Below, in pieces: positions 46,450-55,425 of a DNA stretch of 64,000 bases. Both the position numbers and the translations under genes were made by a program. Position 1 is the first letter of the stretch. Every line of letters starts with the position of its first letter. A model generated the notes under the pieces. The model saw nothing but the letters and a program-made list of their open reading frames with translations, made no database searches and was not told the origin of the DNA. The stretch is from Citromicrobium sp. UBA3494 (GTDB taxonomy: Bacteria > Pseudomonadota > Alphaproteobacteria > Sphingomonadales > Sphingomonadaceae): NCBI GenBank assembly GCA_002377695.1, contig DFQH01000010.1, positions 5,717 to 69,716 of the forward strand, written 5' to 3'.

Positions 46450-46862
46450 CGGCTGCGCTTCCTGCGTGGCGGCCGTCCGCGCTGGCCTTCGCCGCGCGCC
46501 GCCCGGCCCAGCGCCGTCGCCAGTTCTTCGGAAAGCTTGGCAAAGTCCCGCTCGACCCCGCCCTCGCGACCGATCAGCACATGATCGTGATCGGGCAGGC
46601 CGAGTGCGGGCAGGTGCTGCCACAACAACTCGCGGAAGCGGCGTTTCATGCGGTTGCGGACCACCGCATTGCCGATCTTCTTGGTGACGGTGATGCCGTA
46701 GCGCACGCCGTGCCCCTCGTTCGGGCTGGCGAGCAGCACGAACCCGGGCATGGGCACGCGCAGGCCCCGATTCGCCGCAAGGAAATCGGCACGCGCGGTC
46801 ATCACGTTCCGTGCGGTAATCCGCCGGTCGACGCCGGGGAACGGAGGAGCGGGCGCGCTCAT
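46446..46862 (-). CDS. rnpA: Ribonuclease P protein component
   Basis: Basic protein subunit of RNase P, which matures tRNA 5' ends. It has 138 residues, on the long side because of a Pro/Arg-rich C-terminal tail. The RNA-binding signature is [15 protein letters not shown] with the preceding [12 protein letters not shown]. It follows rpmH by 105 bases and is coupled to yidD. Confidence 0.93.
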   Translation of the reverse strand: MSAPAPPFPGVDRRITARNVMTARADFLAANRGLRVPMPGFVLLASPNEGHGVRYGITVTKKIGNAVVRNRMKRRFRELLWQHLPALGLPDHDHVLIGREGGVERDFAKLSEELATALGRAARGEGQRGRPPRRKRSR

Positions 46863-46967
46863 GTCGGTTAAATAGGCAAACGGGCCCCGAAAGTGGAGCC
46901 CGCAAGCATTGTCGATGCCGCTGCCGGCAGGGCCGGACAGCCCTGCCTGCGATGCAAGCCTATGGAA

Positions 46968-47102
46968 TTACGCGCAGAGCTTCTTGCGGCCACGCTTGCG
47001 GCGGGCGGCGAGAACCTTGCGGCCGCCAGTGGTGGCCTTGCGTGCGAAGAAGCCGTGGCGACGCGCACGAACGAGATTGCTGGGCTGGAAAGTCCGCTTC
47101 AT
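46968..47102 (-). CDS. rpmH: 50S ribosomal protein L34
   Basis: A 44-residue, extremely basic ribosomal protein with the conserved sequence start [18 protein letters not shown] and ending RKKLCA. It is the first gene of the rnpA-yidD-yidC-engB group. Ribosome site GAGGA precedes the ATG. Upstream, CCGGCC/GGCCGG (47161-47176, 59 bases before the start) forms a tight hairpin in the leader, possibly a processing or autoregulation site. Confidence 0.97.
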   Translation of the reverse strand: MKRTFQPSNLVRARRHGFFARKATTGGRKVLAARRKRGRKKLCA

Positions 47103-47194
47103 GATATCCTCGAAATCTGGATCGGCGGGCTGCGCTGTGCGCGGCACCCACCTGTATTTCCCGGCCCGCAGGCCGGAACCTCAAGCGCGCGCCA

Positions 47195-48046
47195 TTACTG
47201 GCTCGCTCCGGTCACGTCAAGATACGCGATGCGCGGAGCATCGCCTGTCGCCTCGTTGTCGTTCGCCGCATTGCGCAGCGTGCGGGCCATCCAGCCGCGC
47301 ATTTCCCCGGCATCGAGCCAGCGTGCCCTGGCGTGCGGCGCCTCGTTCGTCATCGCGTAGAAATCGCGCGCGCCATCCGTGCTCATGCCCATTTCGCGGT
47401 AGTAGTCGAGGTAATAGCGGTGTTCGGGTGCCCCCGCCGGGAAATCATCTGCCTCGCGCCCGCGATTGTCGCGCCAGCTGTGCACCGCGAAGCGCGCGCC
47501 GTCTTCCACCTCGCGCCGTGCACCCGCCAGGAACAGCTCCACCGCGCCCGAGCGGACCGAGCCGCCCTGAGGGACGCGGGTGGTCAGCCCGGCGGCGCGA
47601 ATCATGCGGCCCACAGCAAGATTGGCCCGGTCGTTCTCCGTACCCGGGGCCTCGACCAGGTCCAGCGTGCGAAGCTGCGGGTAGGCGCGCAGCAAAGCGG
47701 CGAACTGTGCAGGCGTGGCGGAAGTGGTGGTTCCCACCAGCACGGCCCGCGTCGGATCGACCACGCGGAACGGGCCATAGGCGGCAAGCGCCGTGGGTGC
47801 GCTGGCGCGGAAGGAGGAGATGGCGCGGTCCGCCGTCGGATAGGCGATGCGCGGCGATGCGTAGTCGTCGCTTTCGGCCTCGAAATGCTGGTCGACCGGC
47901 TCGCTGTCGTGGAAGCGCGGGTCGCTCTCGTCGATCCATTCTTCGGTAATAGTGACTTTCACAAGCCAACCCTCGGCCTGGAGGGGGGTGGGTACCAGGC
48001 CGAGGGTGGTCGCAAGTGCGAGGAGAAGGGAAGTGTACCAGCGCAC
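47195..48046 (-). CDS. Exported ClpP-like (COG3904-type) protein, tentative
   Basis: A 283-residue protein with an N-terminal signal peptide (MRWYTSLLLALATTLGLVPTPLQA). The central part (about 115-215) has TLDLVEAPGTENDRANLAVGRMI, GGSVRSGAVELFLAGARREV and FAVHSWRD, which resembles the crotonase/ClpP fold of predicted periplasmic serine proteins, with Ser in RSGAV at the usual nucleophile position. A catalytic His/Asp cannot be confirmed. The start is GTG. It is divergent from the ComM gene. Family placement is tentative. Confidence 0.55.
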   Translation of the reverse strand: MRWYTSLLLALATTLGLVPTPLQAEGWLVKVTITEEWIDESDPRFHDSEPVDQHFEAESDDYASPRIAYPTADRAISSFRASAPTALAAYGPFRVVDPTRAVLVGTTTSATPAQFAALLRAYPQLRTLDLVEAPGTENDRANLAVGRMIRAAGLTTRVPQGGSVRSGAVELFLAGARREVEDGARFAVHSWRDNRGREADDFPAGAPEHRYYLDYYREMGMSTDGARDFYAMTNEAPHARARWLDAGEMRGWMARTLRNAANDNEATGDAPRIAYLDVTGASQ

Positions 48047-48214
48047 CGGCAGCGTTTTGCCGCCCGCGCCTTACCATTGCCCCACCGAGAATGGTTGCCG
48101 GGCCGGTAACACTTTGTGCGCCGCTGAAAACATGCGGAAAACTGCGAACTCGACAATCGCGGGCGGACCCGGCAAGGTTTTGCCGCAAGGCAAGGCTGCG
48201 GGGGGAGCCTGTTC

Positions 48215-49723
48215 ATGGTCGCTACTGTTCGCACGGTTGCCTATCTCGGGCTGGAGGCGCGCGCCGTGGAGGTGCAGTGCCAGCTCGCCGCGGGCCTTCC
48301 GCGCTTCAGTGTCGTCGGCCTGCCCGACAAGGCGGTGAGCGAGAGCCGCGAGCGGGTGCAGGCAGCGCTCGCCGCGATGGGCCTCGCGCTGCCGCCCAAG
48401 CGGATCACGGTCAACCTCTCGCCCGCCGACCTGCCCAAGGACGGATCGCATTACGACCTGCCGATCGCGCTCGCGCTGCTGGCCGCGATGGGCGTGGCGG
48501 ACCGGGAGCAGCTGGCGGACTTCGTCGCGGTGGGCGAACTCGCGCTCGACGGGCGGATTGTCGGCTCGCCCGGCGTTCTGCTCGCCGCGATGCATGCCAG
48601 CGAAGCCGAGTGCGGGCTGATCTGCCCCGCCATTCAGGGGGCGGAGGCGCGCTGGGCGAGCGGCATCCCGGTGATCGCGGCGCCCGATCTGGTCAGCCTG
48701 CTCAACCACCTCAAGGGCACGCAGCAGCTGAGCGAACCGCAGCTTGGCACGGTCGAGGAGGCCTCACCCGGCCCCGACCTCAGGCAGGTGAAGGGTCAGG
48801 AGAGCGCCAAGCGCGCGCTCGAGATCGCGGCGGCGGGCGGCCACAACCTGCTGATGAGCGGGCCGCCGGGTGCGGGCAAGAGCCTGCTCGCCGCGTGCCT
48901 GCCCGGCATCCTCCCCCCGCTCTCCCCGGCCGAGGCGCTGGAGGTGAGCATGGTGCAGTCGGTCGCCGGGCTGCTGGAGGGCGGGCGCATCAGCCGCGCG
49001 CGGCCATTCCGTGCGCCGCACCATTCGGCGAGCATGGCGGCGCTGACCGGCGGCGGGCTGAAGGTGCGACCCGGCGAAGTCTCCCTCGCGCATCTGGGCG
49101 TGCTGTTCCTCGACGAACTGCCCGAGTTCCAGCGGCCCGTTCTCGATTCACTGAGACAACCGCTGGAGACGGGCAAGGTCGACGTCGCGCGCGCCAATGC
49201 GCATGTCAGCTACCCGGCGCGGGTGCAGCTGATCGCGGCGATGAACCCGTGCCGCTGCGGCCACCTGGGCGATCCCTCGCTCGCCTGCGGCCGCGCTCCG
49301 AAGTGCGCCGCCGACTACCAGAGCAAGGTCAGCGGGCCGATGCTCGACCGGATCGACCTGCATGTGGAAGTGGAGCCGGTCAGCGCCGCCGACCTCGCCC
49401 TGCCCCCGCCTGCCGAGGGGAGCGCCGAGGTCGCTGCGCGGGTCGCCGCAGCGCGCGCGGTTCAGGCAGCCCGCGAGGCGGAGAGCGGCGCGCGCACCAA
49501 TGCCGAGCTCGACGGCGACATGCTCGAACGCTTCGCCACCCCCGACGAGGCGGGGCGCACGCTGCTGATGCAGGCGGCGGAGAGGATGCGCCTCTCGGCG
49601 CGCTCCTATGTACGGATGCTGAGGGTAGCGCGGACGGTGGCGGACCTTGGCGGAGCGGAGCAGGTCGGCCGCGTGCACGTGGCCGAAGCGCTGAGCTACC
49701 GGCGGCAGGCGCCGAGGGCGTGA
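48215..49723 (+). CDS. comM: YifB/ComM-family Mg-chelatase-like AAA+ ATPase
   Basis: A 502-residue protein with an N-terminal Lon-protease-like fold (LEARAVEVQCQLAAGLPRFSVVGLPDKAV), an AAA+ core with Walker A MSGPPGAGKSLLA and Walker B FLDELPEF, and a zinc-like Cys set (CRCG...CGRAPKCAADY). ComM is a helicase that helps branch migration during natural transformation in some Proteobacteria. A CGGCAA/TTGCCG hairpin lies 30 bases before the start. An HhH lipoprotein of ComEA type is at 19.4 kb, so competence is possible. Confidence 0.93.
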   Translation: MVATVRTVAYLGLEARAVEVQCQLAAGLPRFSVVGLPDKAVSESRERVQAALAAMGLALPPKRITVNLSPADLPKDGSHYDLPIALALLAAMGVADREQLADFVAVGELALDGRIVGSPGVLLAAMHASEAECGLICPAIQGAEARWASGIPVIAAPDLVSLLNHLKGTQQLSEPQLGTVEEASPGPDLRQVKGQESAKRALEIAAAGGHNLLMSGPPGAGKSLLAACLPGILPPLSPAEALEVSMVQSVAGLLEGGRISRARPFRAPHHSASMAALTGGGLKVRPGEVSLAHLGVLFLDELPEFQRPVLDSLRQPLETGKVDVARANAHVSYPARVQLIAAMNPCRCGHLGDPSLACGRAPKCAADYQSKVSGPMLDRIDLHVEVEPVSAADLALPPPAEGSAEVAARVAAARAVQAAREAESGARTNAELDGDMLERFATPDEAGRTLLMQAAERMRLSARSYVRMLRVARTVADLGGAEQVGRVHVAEALSYRRQAPRA

Positions 49724-49751
49724 TGGCGGGGCTGGATCGAGGAGGACTACG

Positions 49752-50633
49752 ATGAAAAAGCTTGGACCTGGCCTTTTCTGGGCATCGATACTGGTCGCCG
49801 TGTTCGTTCTGCTATGGGCGCTGAGCTACGGGATCGCGGGATTCCTCGGCATCGACAGTCTTGGCTGCACGCCCGGCGACCGGGCATGCTTCGATTTACG
49901 CGCGGTCGACCTGCCCATCCTCGCCCTGCGGCTTGAGGCGGTAGGAATTGCCAGCTCGCTCATCGCGACCTTCGCACTGGCAGTGACCGTGGTCTTCAGC
50001 GCCCGCGCGACGAAAGCGGCGACGGAAGCCTCCCGCGCGGCGGCGCATTCGATGGAACATCTCGACTACTATTCATCACTCGAGTTCAGGCCCTATCTCG
50101 TCTCGGGCAACGTGACGCAGGAATGGGACAAGGCCAGCAACGGAGCGATCGCCAGACTGCGCTATGGGGTGGAGATCAAGAACACCGGCAAGACACCCGC
50201 ACGCCGCGTAATCGCACAGGTGGACAGCGACCTATTCGATACCCCCGTCCGGCACGACTGGACGTTCCCCTATTCGCAGAAGAACCACGCCACTCTGATG
50301 ATAGGTCCCGGCCTCTCCATCATCCAGAATGGCCGCTGGTTCTCGCACGACGAGATCCGTGAAGTGATCGACAAGAAGAAGCGGATGCATATCTGGGGCT
50401 GGGTCGAATACCAGGGCTTTCGCTACGGCGAACGCTATCGGACCGAGTTTCACTATACGGTCCTGCTGAGCGGAGACAGCCACACCGAGGGGGCGCTGTA
50501 CCGGACGGCGCATCTGGGCGAAGGGCACAACGGCATGGACGAGACCTGCAAGCGTTCGACCCTGTCGCTGTTCACTACCGAGGGGCCGCTCAAATTCCGG
50601 AACGACCAGTATTCCACCAAGGACGATGGGTGA
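49752..50633 (+). CDS. Membrane protein of unknown function
   Basis: A 293-residue protein with two N-terminal membrane segments (about residues 8-32 and 60-84) flanking a short exported loop with a Cys pair (GCTPGDRACF). A helical stretch (KAATEASRAAAHSMEHLDY) and a large soluble domain (about 105-270) follow, rich in aromatic residues (IWGWVEYQGFRYGERYRTEFHY). The soluble part looks like an immunoglobulin-like beta fold. I recognise no named family with confidence. Ribosome site GAGGAGG is strong. It follows the ComM gene by 28 bases and could be its operon partner. Confidence 0.7.
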   Translation: MKKLGPGLFWASILVAVFVLLWALSYGIAGFLGIDSLGCTPGDRACFDLRAVDLPILALRLEAVGIASSLIATFALAVTVVFSARATKAATEASRAAAHSMEHLDYYSSLEFRPYLVSGNVTQEWDKASNGAIARLRYGVEIKNTGKTPARRVIAQVDSDLFDTPVRHDWTFPYSQKNHATLMIGPGLSIIQNGRWFSHDEIREVIDKKKRMHIWGWVEYQGFRYGERYRTEFHYTVLLSGDSHTEGALYRTAHLGEGHNGMDETCKRSTLSLFTTEGPLKFRNDQYSTKDDG

Positions 50634-50684
50634 TCTAAACCCGAGCGTGACCGGCAGCCAGCGCAGAAGTGTCTGAAAGCGCTG

Positions 50685-50704
50685 GGCCTGACACACCTGA
50701 CACA
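50685..50704 (+). repeat. Dispersed 20-bp repeat, copy 2
   Basis: Identical to 7864-7883. It lies in the 490-base gap after the unknown membrane protein, 52 bases from its stop, and like copy 1 it is preceded by GCCAGCGCAG (50657-50666). The rest of the gap up to 50826 shows nothing recognised. Confidence 0.6.
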
Positions 50705-50826
50705 TTGTCTAAGCAAGAAAAGGCTCCGGGCCCGATGGCGAGGACTTCCGGGGCGGATCGACGGTTTGAAAGAGCGCTGTCCGGGTTAGCGCGGTGGGGG
50801 CGTGTAGGACAGAGAGGCAATTGTGA

Positions 50827-51102
50827 CGCGTTTGCCTACATCGGTATTTTTCTCCAGGTCTCCGCGAAGACAATCGAAACAAGAAAGCCAATCGTCGACT
50901 ACGCTGGCGATATGCGAAGTGGGTTTTTCGCTATCTTGTCTGGTATTCCGTTTTTGCCGCAATCATCGTTGTATTGGCGGGGTTCAGTATTGGTGGCCTC
51001 ACTCTGCCTGACATCGTTCTCGGGGCGCTGGTTGGCAGCACTGCGGTGAGCGCCATTGGGTTAGTAGCTGCCGTAGTCTCGGGCCTGTTCAAAGCGCGTT
51101 AG
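50827..51102 (+). pseudogene. Remnant of a two-helix membrane protein, no start codon
   Basis: The frame following TGA at 50824-50826 stays open for 91 codons to TAG at 51100. It reads like a genuine protein: a basic stretch (REDNRNKKANRRLRWRYAKW), then two membrane helices (YLVWYSVFAAIIVVLAGFSI and VGSTAVSAIGLVAAVVSGLF). There is no ATG, GTG or TTG ahead of the first helix. The segment is markedly less GC-rich than its surroundings. The likely explanation is a truncated or frameshifted foreign gene; a sequencing frameshift is the alternative. Confidence 0.55.
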
Positions 51103-51123
51103 CTCTGCTTTCGAAATTCGCCC

Positions 51124-52101
51124 CTAAAACAACCCCGCCGTAAACCCGAGATACGCGCAGTAGGCCGCCACCAGCGCCGCGCCCTCCCAGCGGGACAGGC
51201 GCGCTCCGGTCCAGGCCAGCGCCATCACCGCCAGCGACACGCCGATCAGGATCGGCAGGTCGAAGCGCACCAGCGTTTCCGGCACCGGGGTCGGGGCAAT
51301 CGCTCCGGTCACGCCGCCGATGAAGAACACGTTGTAGATGTTCGAACCGAGCACGTTGCCCAGCGCCACTTCCGACTGCTTGCGGAGCGCCGCCACGGCA
51401 GACGTGACGAGTTCGGGCAGCGAGGTGCCCACGGCCACGATGGTCAGGCCCACGAGCGTTTCCGACATGCCGAATTCGATGGCCAGGTCTACCGCGGCAC
51501 CCACCAGAAGCGTTCCGCCCCCGACAATGCAGCCCAGCCCCGCCAGCAGGAAGAAGAGCGAGAGGCCCCACCCGGCCGATGGGCTCTCCCCCGGCTTCAG
51601 CGCGGGGTCGATGCCCTCCAGCGCCTCGGCCTTCTCCAGCGCGGCGCTGTGGCCGACGGCGGCCTTTTCCTGCCGGTATGCCAGAAAAAGATAGCCGAGC
51701 ATCGCCGCGATCAGCACCACGCCCGCCGCCCTGCCGAGCCCGGTCGTCATGCCGATGGCGAGCAGCGCAACCGCCGCCAGCACGCCGATCCCGCCATCGC
51801 GCCACAGCGTGCCCCGGGCGACCGCAATCGGCGCCAGAAGCGCCGCAACGCCCAGAATCAGCAAGCTGTTGGCGATGTTCGAGCCCACGATATTGCCCAG
51901 CGCGATCCCCGGCGATCCGGAGAGCGCCGCCTGCAGGCTCGCGGCGAGCTCGGGCATGGAGGTGCCCATGCCCACGATGGTCAGACCGATCATCAGCGGC
52001 GACACGCCCAGCTTGCCCGCAACGGCGACGGCGCCGCGCACCAGCAGCTCGCCGCCGATGACGAGCAGGACGAGCCCACCCAGAAGCACGAGTATTGTCA
52101 T
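51124..52101 (-). CDS. Calcium/cation antiporter (CaCA family)
   Basis: Inner-membrane Na+ or H+/Ca2+ exchanger of the YrbG type, 325 residues with about ten helices. The two alpha repeats are GLTIVGMGTSMPELAASLQA and GLTIVAVGTSLPELVTSAVA, each with the cation-coordinating Glu, plus GNIVGSNIANSLLILG and GNVLGSNIYNVFFIGG. An acidic central loop (ALEKAEALEGIDPALKPGE) separates the halves. The ATG at 52101 overlaps the stop of the small gene upstream as ATGA. Confidence 0.95.
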   Translation of the reverse strand: MTILVLLGGLVLLVIGGELLVRGAVAVAGKLGVSPLMIGLTIVGMGTSMPELAASLQAALSGSPGIALGNIVGSNIANSLLILGVAALLAPIAVARGTLWRDGGIGVLAAVALLAIGMTTGLGRAAGVVLIAAMLGYLFLAYRQEKAAVGHSAALEKAEALEGIDPALKPGESPSAGWGLSLFFLLAGLGCIVGGGTLLVGAAVDLAIEFGMSETLVGLTIVAVGTSLPELVTSAVAALRKQSEVALGNVLGSNIYNVFFIGGVTGAIAPTPVPETLVRFDLPILIGVSLAVMALAWTGARLSRWEGAALVAAYCAYLGFTAGLF

Positions 52102-52352
52102 GGCCAGAAATCCAGCAGGACGCGCAGCCCCCCCAGCAGGGCGGCGGCGGCGGTTGCCTTGGCTGCCCTCGCATTGAGGATCTGCGCACGGTTGAGGGCG
52201 ACCACGAGGCGGTTGATATCCGCGTGGTCGAAGGTTTCGTGCTTGCTCACCCGGCGCACCCGCTTGCCGCTGGCGCGCAGCCAGAACCACGCGGACAGCA
52301 CCGCCGCGACGACGATCAGCGCGTCGAGCAGATAGATCGCGAACTGGAGCAT
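52098..52352 (-). CDS. Small membrane protein coupled to the cation antiporter
   Basis: An 84-residue protein with one N-terminal membrane helix (LQFAIYLLDALIVVAAVLSAWFWLR without its charges), a basic cytoplasmic part (SGKRVRRVSKHETFDHADIN) and a second weakly hydrophobic C-terminal helix. The ATG at 52352 follows the spacing of a GAGC-poor leader; upstream in-frame Met codons are possible. The stop overlaps the antiporter start by four bases, so it is probably an accessory subunit or regulator. Family not recognised. Confidence 0.65.
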   Translation of the reverse strand: MLQFAIYLLDALIVVAAVLSAWFWLRASGKRVRRVSKHETFDHADINRLVVALNRAQILNARAAKATAAAALLGGLRVLLDFWP

Positions 52353-52657
52353 GCTACGCCTCGCCCCCGCGTGGCAGGCGCGGTGCGGCAACATGCTGCA
52401 CGCTCGTCGATCGTTCGAGGCAAAGTGACATGAAGAGAGCCAGGGTTACGCAAGAGACTGCGTTCCGACATCACGAGCGCGCCATGCGCTCGCCAGAGGG
52501 GCCCGGTAACGTGTGTGCGAAATACACCCGGTCCGGGCGGCAGGCAACAGGTTTTGCGCTTCGACAGCGCGCCGGTCCTCGCCCCCCGCCGCCCGGGAAC
52601 GTCCCCCGCGCCCCCGCGCTTGATCGCCATACCTTCCAGCAGCGAGGCACTATTACG
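52353..52657. other. 305-base divergent spacer
   Basis: Between the small membrane protein and the glutathionyl-hydroquinone reductase gene. A C-rich stretch lies near 52580-52620. No gene, RNA or convincing promoter pair was recognised; the promoters of both divergent units must be here. Confidence 0.4.
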
Positions 52658-53617
52658 ATGGGCTTTCTCAAGAACGGCGAATGGCACGACGAATGGGCGC
52701 ATAACGACGAGGACTCGGGCGAGTTCGAGCGGGACGAGAGCGCGTTTCGCAACTGGATCACGCCCGATGGTTCGCCCGGCCCCACGGGCGAGGGTGGGTT
52801 CAAGGCGGAACCCGGTCGCTATCGCCTCTATATCAGCCTCGCCTGCCCCTGGGCGCACCGCGCCAATGCCGCGCGGCACCTGAAGGGTCTGACGGACCAG
52901 ATCGAGCTGGTGGTGGTCCACTGGCTGATGAAGGAAGGCGGCTGGTCCTTCCGCGAGGGGTCTTGCGTCACGCCCGATCCGGTGATGGGCGCGGACCATC
53001 TCCACCAGGTCTACACCCGCGCCAAGCCCGACTATTCGGGCCACGTCACCGTGCCGGTGCTGTGGGACACGAAGAACCAGACCATCGTGAACAACGAGAG
53101 CGCGGATATCCTGCGGATGCTCGGCAGCGCGTTCGACCGGTGCGGCGCGAACGACCTGGACCTGTATCCCGAAGGCCACCGCGACGAGATCGATGCGCTG
53201 AACGACCGGGTCTACGACGCGGTGAACAACGGGGTCTACAAGGCGGGTTTCGCGACCTCGCAGGAGGCGTACGAGAAGGCGGTCGGCCCGCTGTTCGAAG
53301 TGCTCGATGAGCTGGAAGAGCGGCTGGAGGGCCGCGAGTGGCTGGTGGGCGAGCAGTTGACCGAGGCGGATATCCGCCTGTGGACCACGCTGATCCGCTT
53401 CGACCCGGTCTATCACACCCATTTCAAGTGCAACGTGCGCCGGATCGCCGACTATCCCAATCTCGCCGCCCTCACGCGCCGGATCCTCGCGCTCGACGGG
53501 ATGGAGCAGACCGTCAATTTCGAGCACATTCGGCATCACTATTACGAGAGCCACGAGCGCATCAATCCGTACGGCATCGTGCCCGCCGGACCCGAACCGC
53601 TGGTGCCGGGGGCCTGA
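52658..53617 (+). CDS. Glutathionyl-hydroquinone reductase (Xi-class GST, YqjG type)
   Basis: Reduces glutathionyl-hydroquinones with glutathione. It has 319 residues, the usual length. The catalytic Cys is in LYISLACPWAHRANAARHLKG (with the family CPWAHR motif). Further conserved segments are VPVLWDTKNQTIVNNESADI, with its glutathione-binding residues, and EADIRLWTTLIRFDPVYHTHFKCN. The ATG at 52658 gives MGFLKNGEWHDEW; the upstream open frame is C-rich noise. The next GST-like gene follows after 55 bases. Confidence 0.95.
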   Translation: MGFLKNGEWHDEWAHNDEDSGEFERDESAFRNWITPDGSPGPTGEGGFKAEPGRYRLYISLACPWAHRANAARHLKGLTDQIELVVVHWLMKEGGWSFREGSCVTPDPVMGADHLHQVYTRAKPDYSGHVTVPVLWDTKNQTIVNNESADILRMLGSAFDRCGANDLDLYPEGHRDEIDALNDRVYDAVNNGVYKAGFATSQEAYEKAVGPLFEVLDELEERLEGREWLVGEQLTEADIRLWTTLIRFDPVYHTHFKCNVRRIADYPNLAALTRRILALDGMEQTVNFEHIRHHYYESHERINPYGIVPAGPEPLVPGA

Positions 53618-53672
53618 GCGGGCACGCTCGACGCGCGAGGGCAACGCCGATAGTCAGCCGTCCGGAGAAAGG

Positions 53673-54797
53673 ATGCCCATGACCCAGCCCCCTGATCGAC
53701 CGGTGACCCTTTGGGGCCTGCCCCACTCGCTCTATACCGGCCGCGCGCGCGCTTACCTGCGCAAACAGCGCGTCGCCTATGTCGAGCGCCCGCCGACCGA
53801 TCCCGGTTTCGCTGAGCGGGTGATGCCCGCGATCGGGCGCGCGATCATTCCGGTGGTGGAGCTGCCCGATGGCACCGTCATCCAGGACACGGTCGATATC
53901 ATCGATCATTTCGAGGGCGAGGATACGCCGCCCGTGCCCCACCCCGCCTACCCCGGCGATGCGCGGCTGCTGGCGCTGGCGCACCTGTTCGAACTCTATG
54001 CGGTTGTCGGGCTGACGCGCCACGCGATGCATTACCGCTGGAGCTATCTGGCCGAGCAGGAGGCGTTCCTGCGCGATGCCTTCGCCACCGGCGGCGATGC
54101 GGAGCGCGCCGAGGCGACGATGGCGCGGATGCACTCCTACCTGCCGATGCTGGGCGTCGATCCCGCGACGATTCCCGCGATCGAGGAGAGCTACCGCGAA
54201 CTGCTTGCCAACCTCGAAGCGCATTTCGCGGCCTATCCCTTCCTGCTGGGCGCCACGCCGAGCATCGCCGACTACGCAATGTTCGGCCCGCTCTTCGCGC
54301 ATCTCGGGCGCGATCCGGTGCCGCTGGGGATCATGCAGCGCGAGGCACCGCGCGTGTTCCGCTGGGTCGAGCGGATGCATGCCCCCGACCTCGACTCCGT
54401 CGACTTCGCGCAGCCCGCGCCCGCGTTTCCCGAGGACGGCCTGCCCGATACGCTTCCGCCGCTGCTCGCGCAGATCGCGCGCGAGCTGGTGCCCGACATG
54501 ACCGACCGGCTCGCCTTCCTGCGCGATTATGTGGCCGAGCATCAGCCGCAACCGGGAGCCCCCGTGACCGACAAGCCGCACCGCCGCGTGATCGGCCAGG
54601 TCGACACCTCGTTCCGCGGGGTCGACTACACGGGCGGCGTGCAGCCCTATACGGTCTTCCTGTGGCAGCGACTGATCGACGCGGGCCGCCACCCTGCGGC
54701 GACAGCGCTGTTCGCCGCGCACGAGCTGACGCCGCTGGTGGAGGTGGAACTGCCGATCCGCGTAGCGCGACGGGACAATATCGAGGTGTGGGCCTGA
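53673..54797 (+). CDS. GST-fold protein with extended C-terminus
   Basis: A 374-residue protein. Residues 10-90 form a thioredoxin-like GST N-domain (VTLWGLPHSLYTGRARAYLRKQ, then IIPVVELPDGTVIQDTVDIIDHFE). Residues 100-260 form the helical domain. About 100 extra residues at the C-terminus (ARELVPDMTDRLAFLRDYV onward) are not standard for GSTs. A Ser rather than Cys sits at the active-site position. GGAGAAAGG precedes the ATG. It is probably in one transcript with the preceding glutathionyl-hydroquinone reductase. Substrate unknown. Confidence 0.82.
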   Translation: MPMTQPPDRPVTLWGLPHSLYTGRARAYLRKQRVAYVERPPTDPGFAERVMPAIGRAIIPVVELPDGTVIQDTVDIIDHFEGEDTPPVPHPAYPGDARLLALAHLFELYAVVGLTRHAMHYRWSYLAEQEAFLRDAFATGGDAERAEATMARMHSYLPMLGVDPATIPAIEESYRELLANLEAHFAAYPFLLGATPSIADYAMFGPLFAHLGRDPVPLGIMQREAPRVFRWVERMHAPDLDSVDFAQPAPAFPEDGLPDTLPPLLAQIARELVPDMTDRLAFLRDYVAEHQPQPGAPVTDKPHRRVIGQVDTSFRGVDYTGGVQPYTVFLWQRLIDAGRHPAATALFAAHELTPLVEVELPIRVARRDNIEVWA

Positions 54798-54903
54798 GCA
54801 TGCCGGCCCGGCGGCGGTCGGAAAACCTGACAGGATTTGTAACTGGAGCGCACGCGCACGCCGATTAGGCTGCCCGGTCATTGTCCACCGGGAGTCTTTT
54901 CGC

Positions 54904-55425
54904 ATGAGCATCGCCCCAACCCTCGCGCTCGCCATTTCGCCGCTTGCATTGCTGCAGAGCGTCACCCTCGTCGACGGGCCGGAGGCCGATGCAGCGGGCC
55001 TTGCCGCCGACTATGGCAGCGGCGTGTGCCGGATCAGCGTGTTCGGCAAGGATGCCGACGGCGAGCAGATCCGCGCCGAGTTCTCTCGCCGTCTGCGCGA
55101 CGGAAATCTGAGCGTTTCGCTCTACGGCCCGTTCATCCGGCACTTCCGCGATGCCGATCCGAACGCGAATTTCCCCGTGACGGTCGCGTTCGACACGGGC
55201 AGCAGCGCTCCTTCGCGCTCGGGCGGGTACGATGTCGGCGGGTTTCGCGAATCCGCGTGGGGAGGCTGGGGCCCCGGTGCAGCGTCCGACGCGACCTACG
55301 CGGCGCTGAAGGGTGCCAGCTCCTTCACGGTCCAGATGGATGGCAACAGCTATGGCCCGTTCACCTGGACGGGCACGGGTGCGGTGTGGCGCGCGCTGGA
55401 TGCCTGCGAAACCGAGAACAGCTGA
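54904..55425 (+). CDS. Exported hypothetical protein
   Basis: A 173-residue protein with a short, Ala/Leu-rich N-terminal signal. The mature part has two Cys (GVCRISVFGKDADGEQ and near the end ALDACETENS), which could form one disulfide, and a Gly/Ser-rich central loop (GSSAPSRSGGYDVGGFRESAWGGWGPG). I recognise no family. The TGA stop overlaps the ATG of the next gene by one base (TGATG), so this is the first gene of an exported-protein operon reaching 56877. Confidence 0.7.
   Translation: MSIAPTLALAISPLALLQSVTLVDGPEADAAGLAADYGSGVCRISVFGKDADGEQIRAEFSRRLRDGNLSVSLYGPFIRHFRDADPNANFPVTVAFDTGSSAPSRSGGYDVGGFRESAWGGWGPGAASDATYAALKGASSFTVQMDGNSYGPFTWTGTGAVWRALDACETENS

Noticed and set aside
50669..51049. 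126-codon frame through the dispersed repeat
   Set aside because: No domain or membrane pattern; the frame one base away carries the convincing membrane helices.
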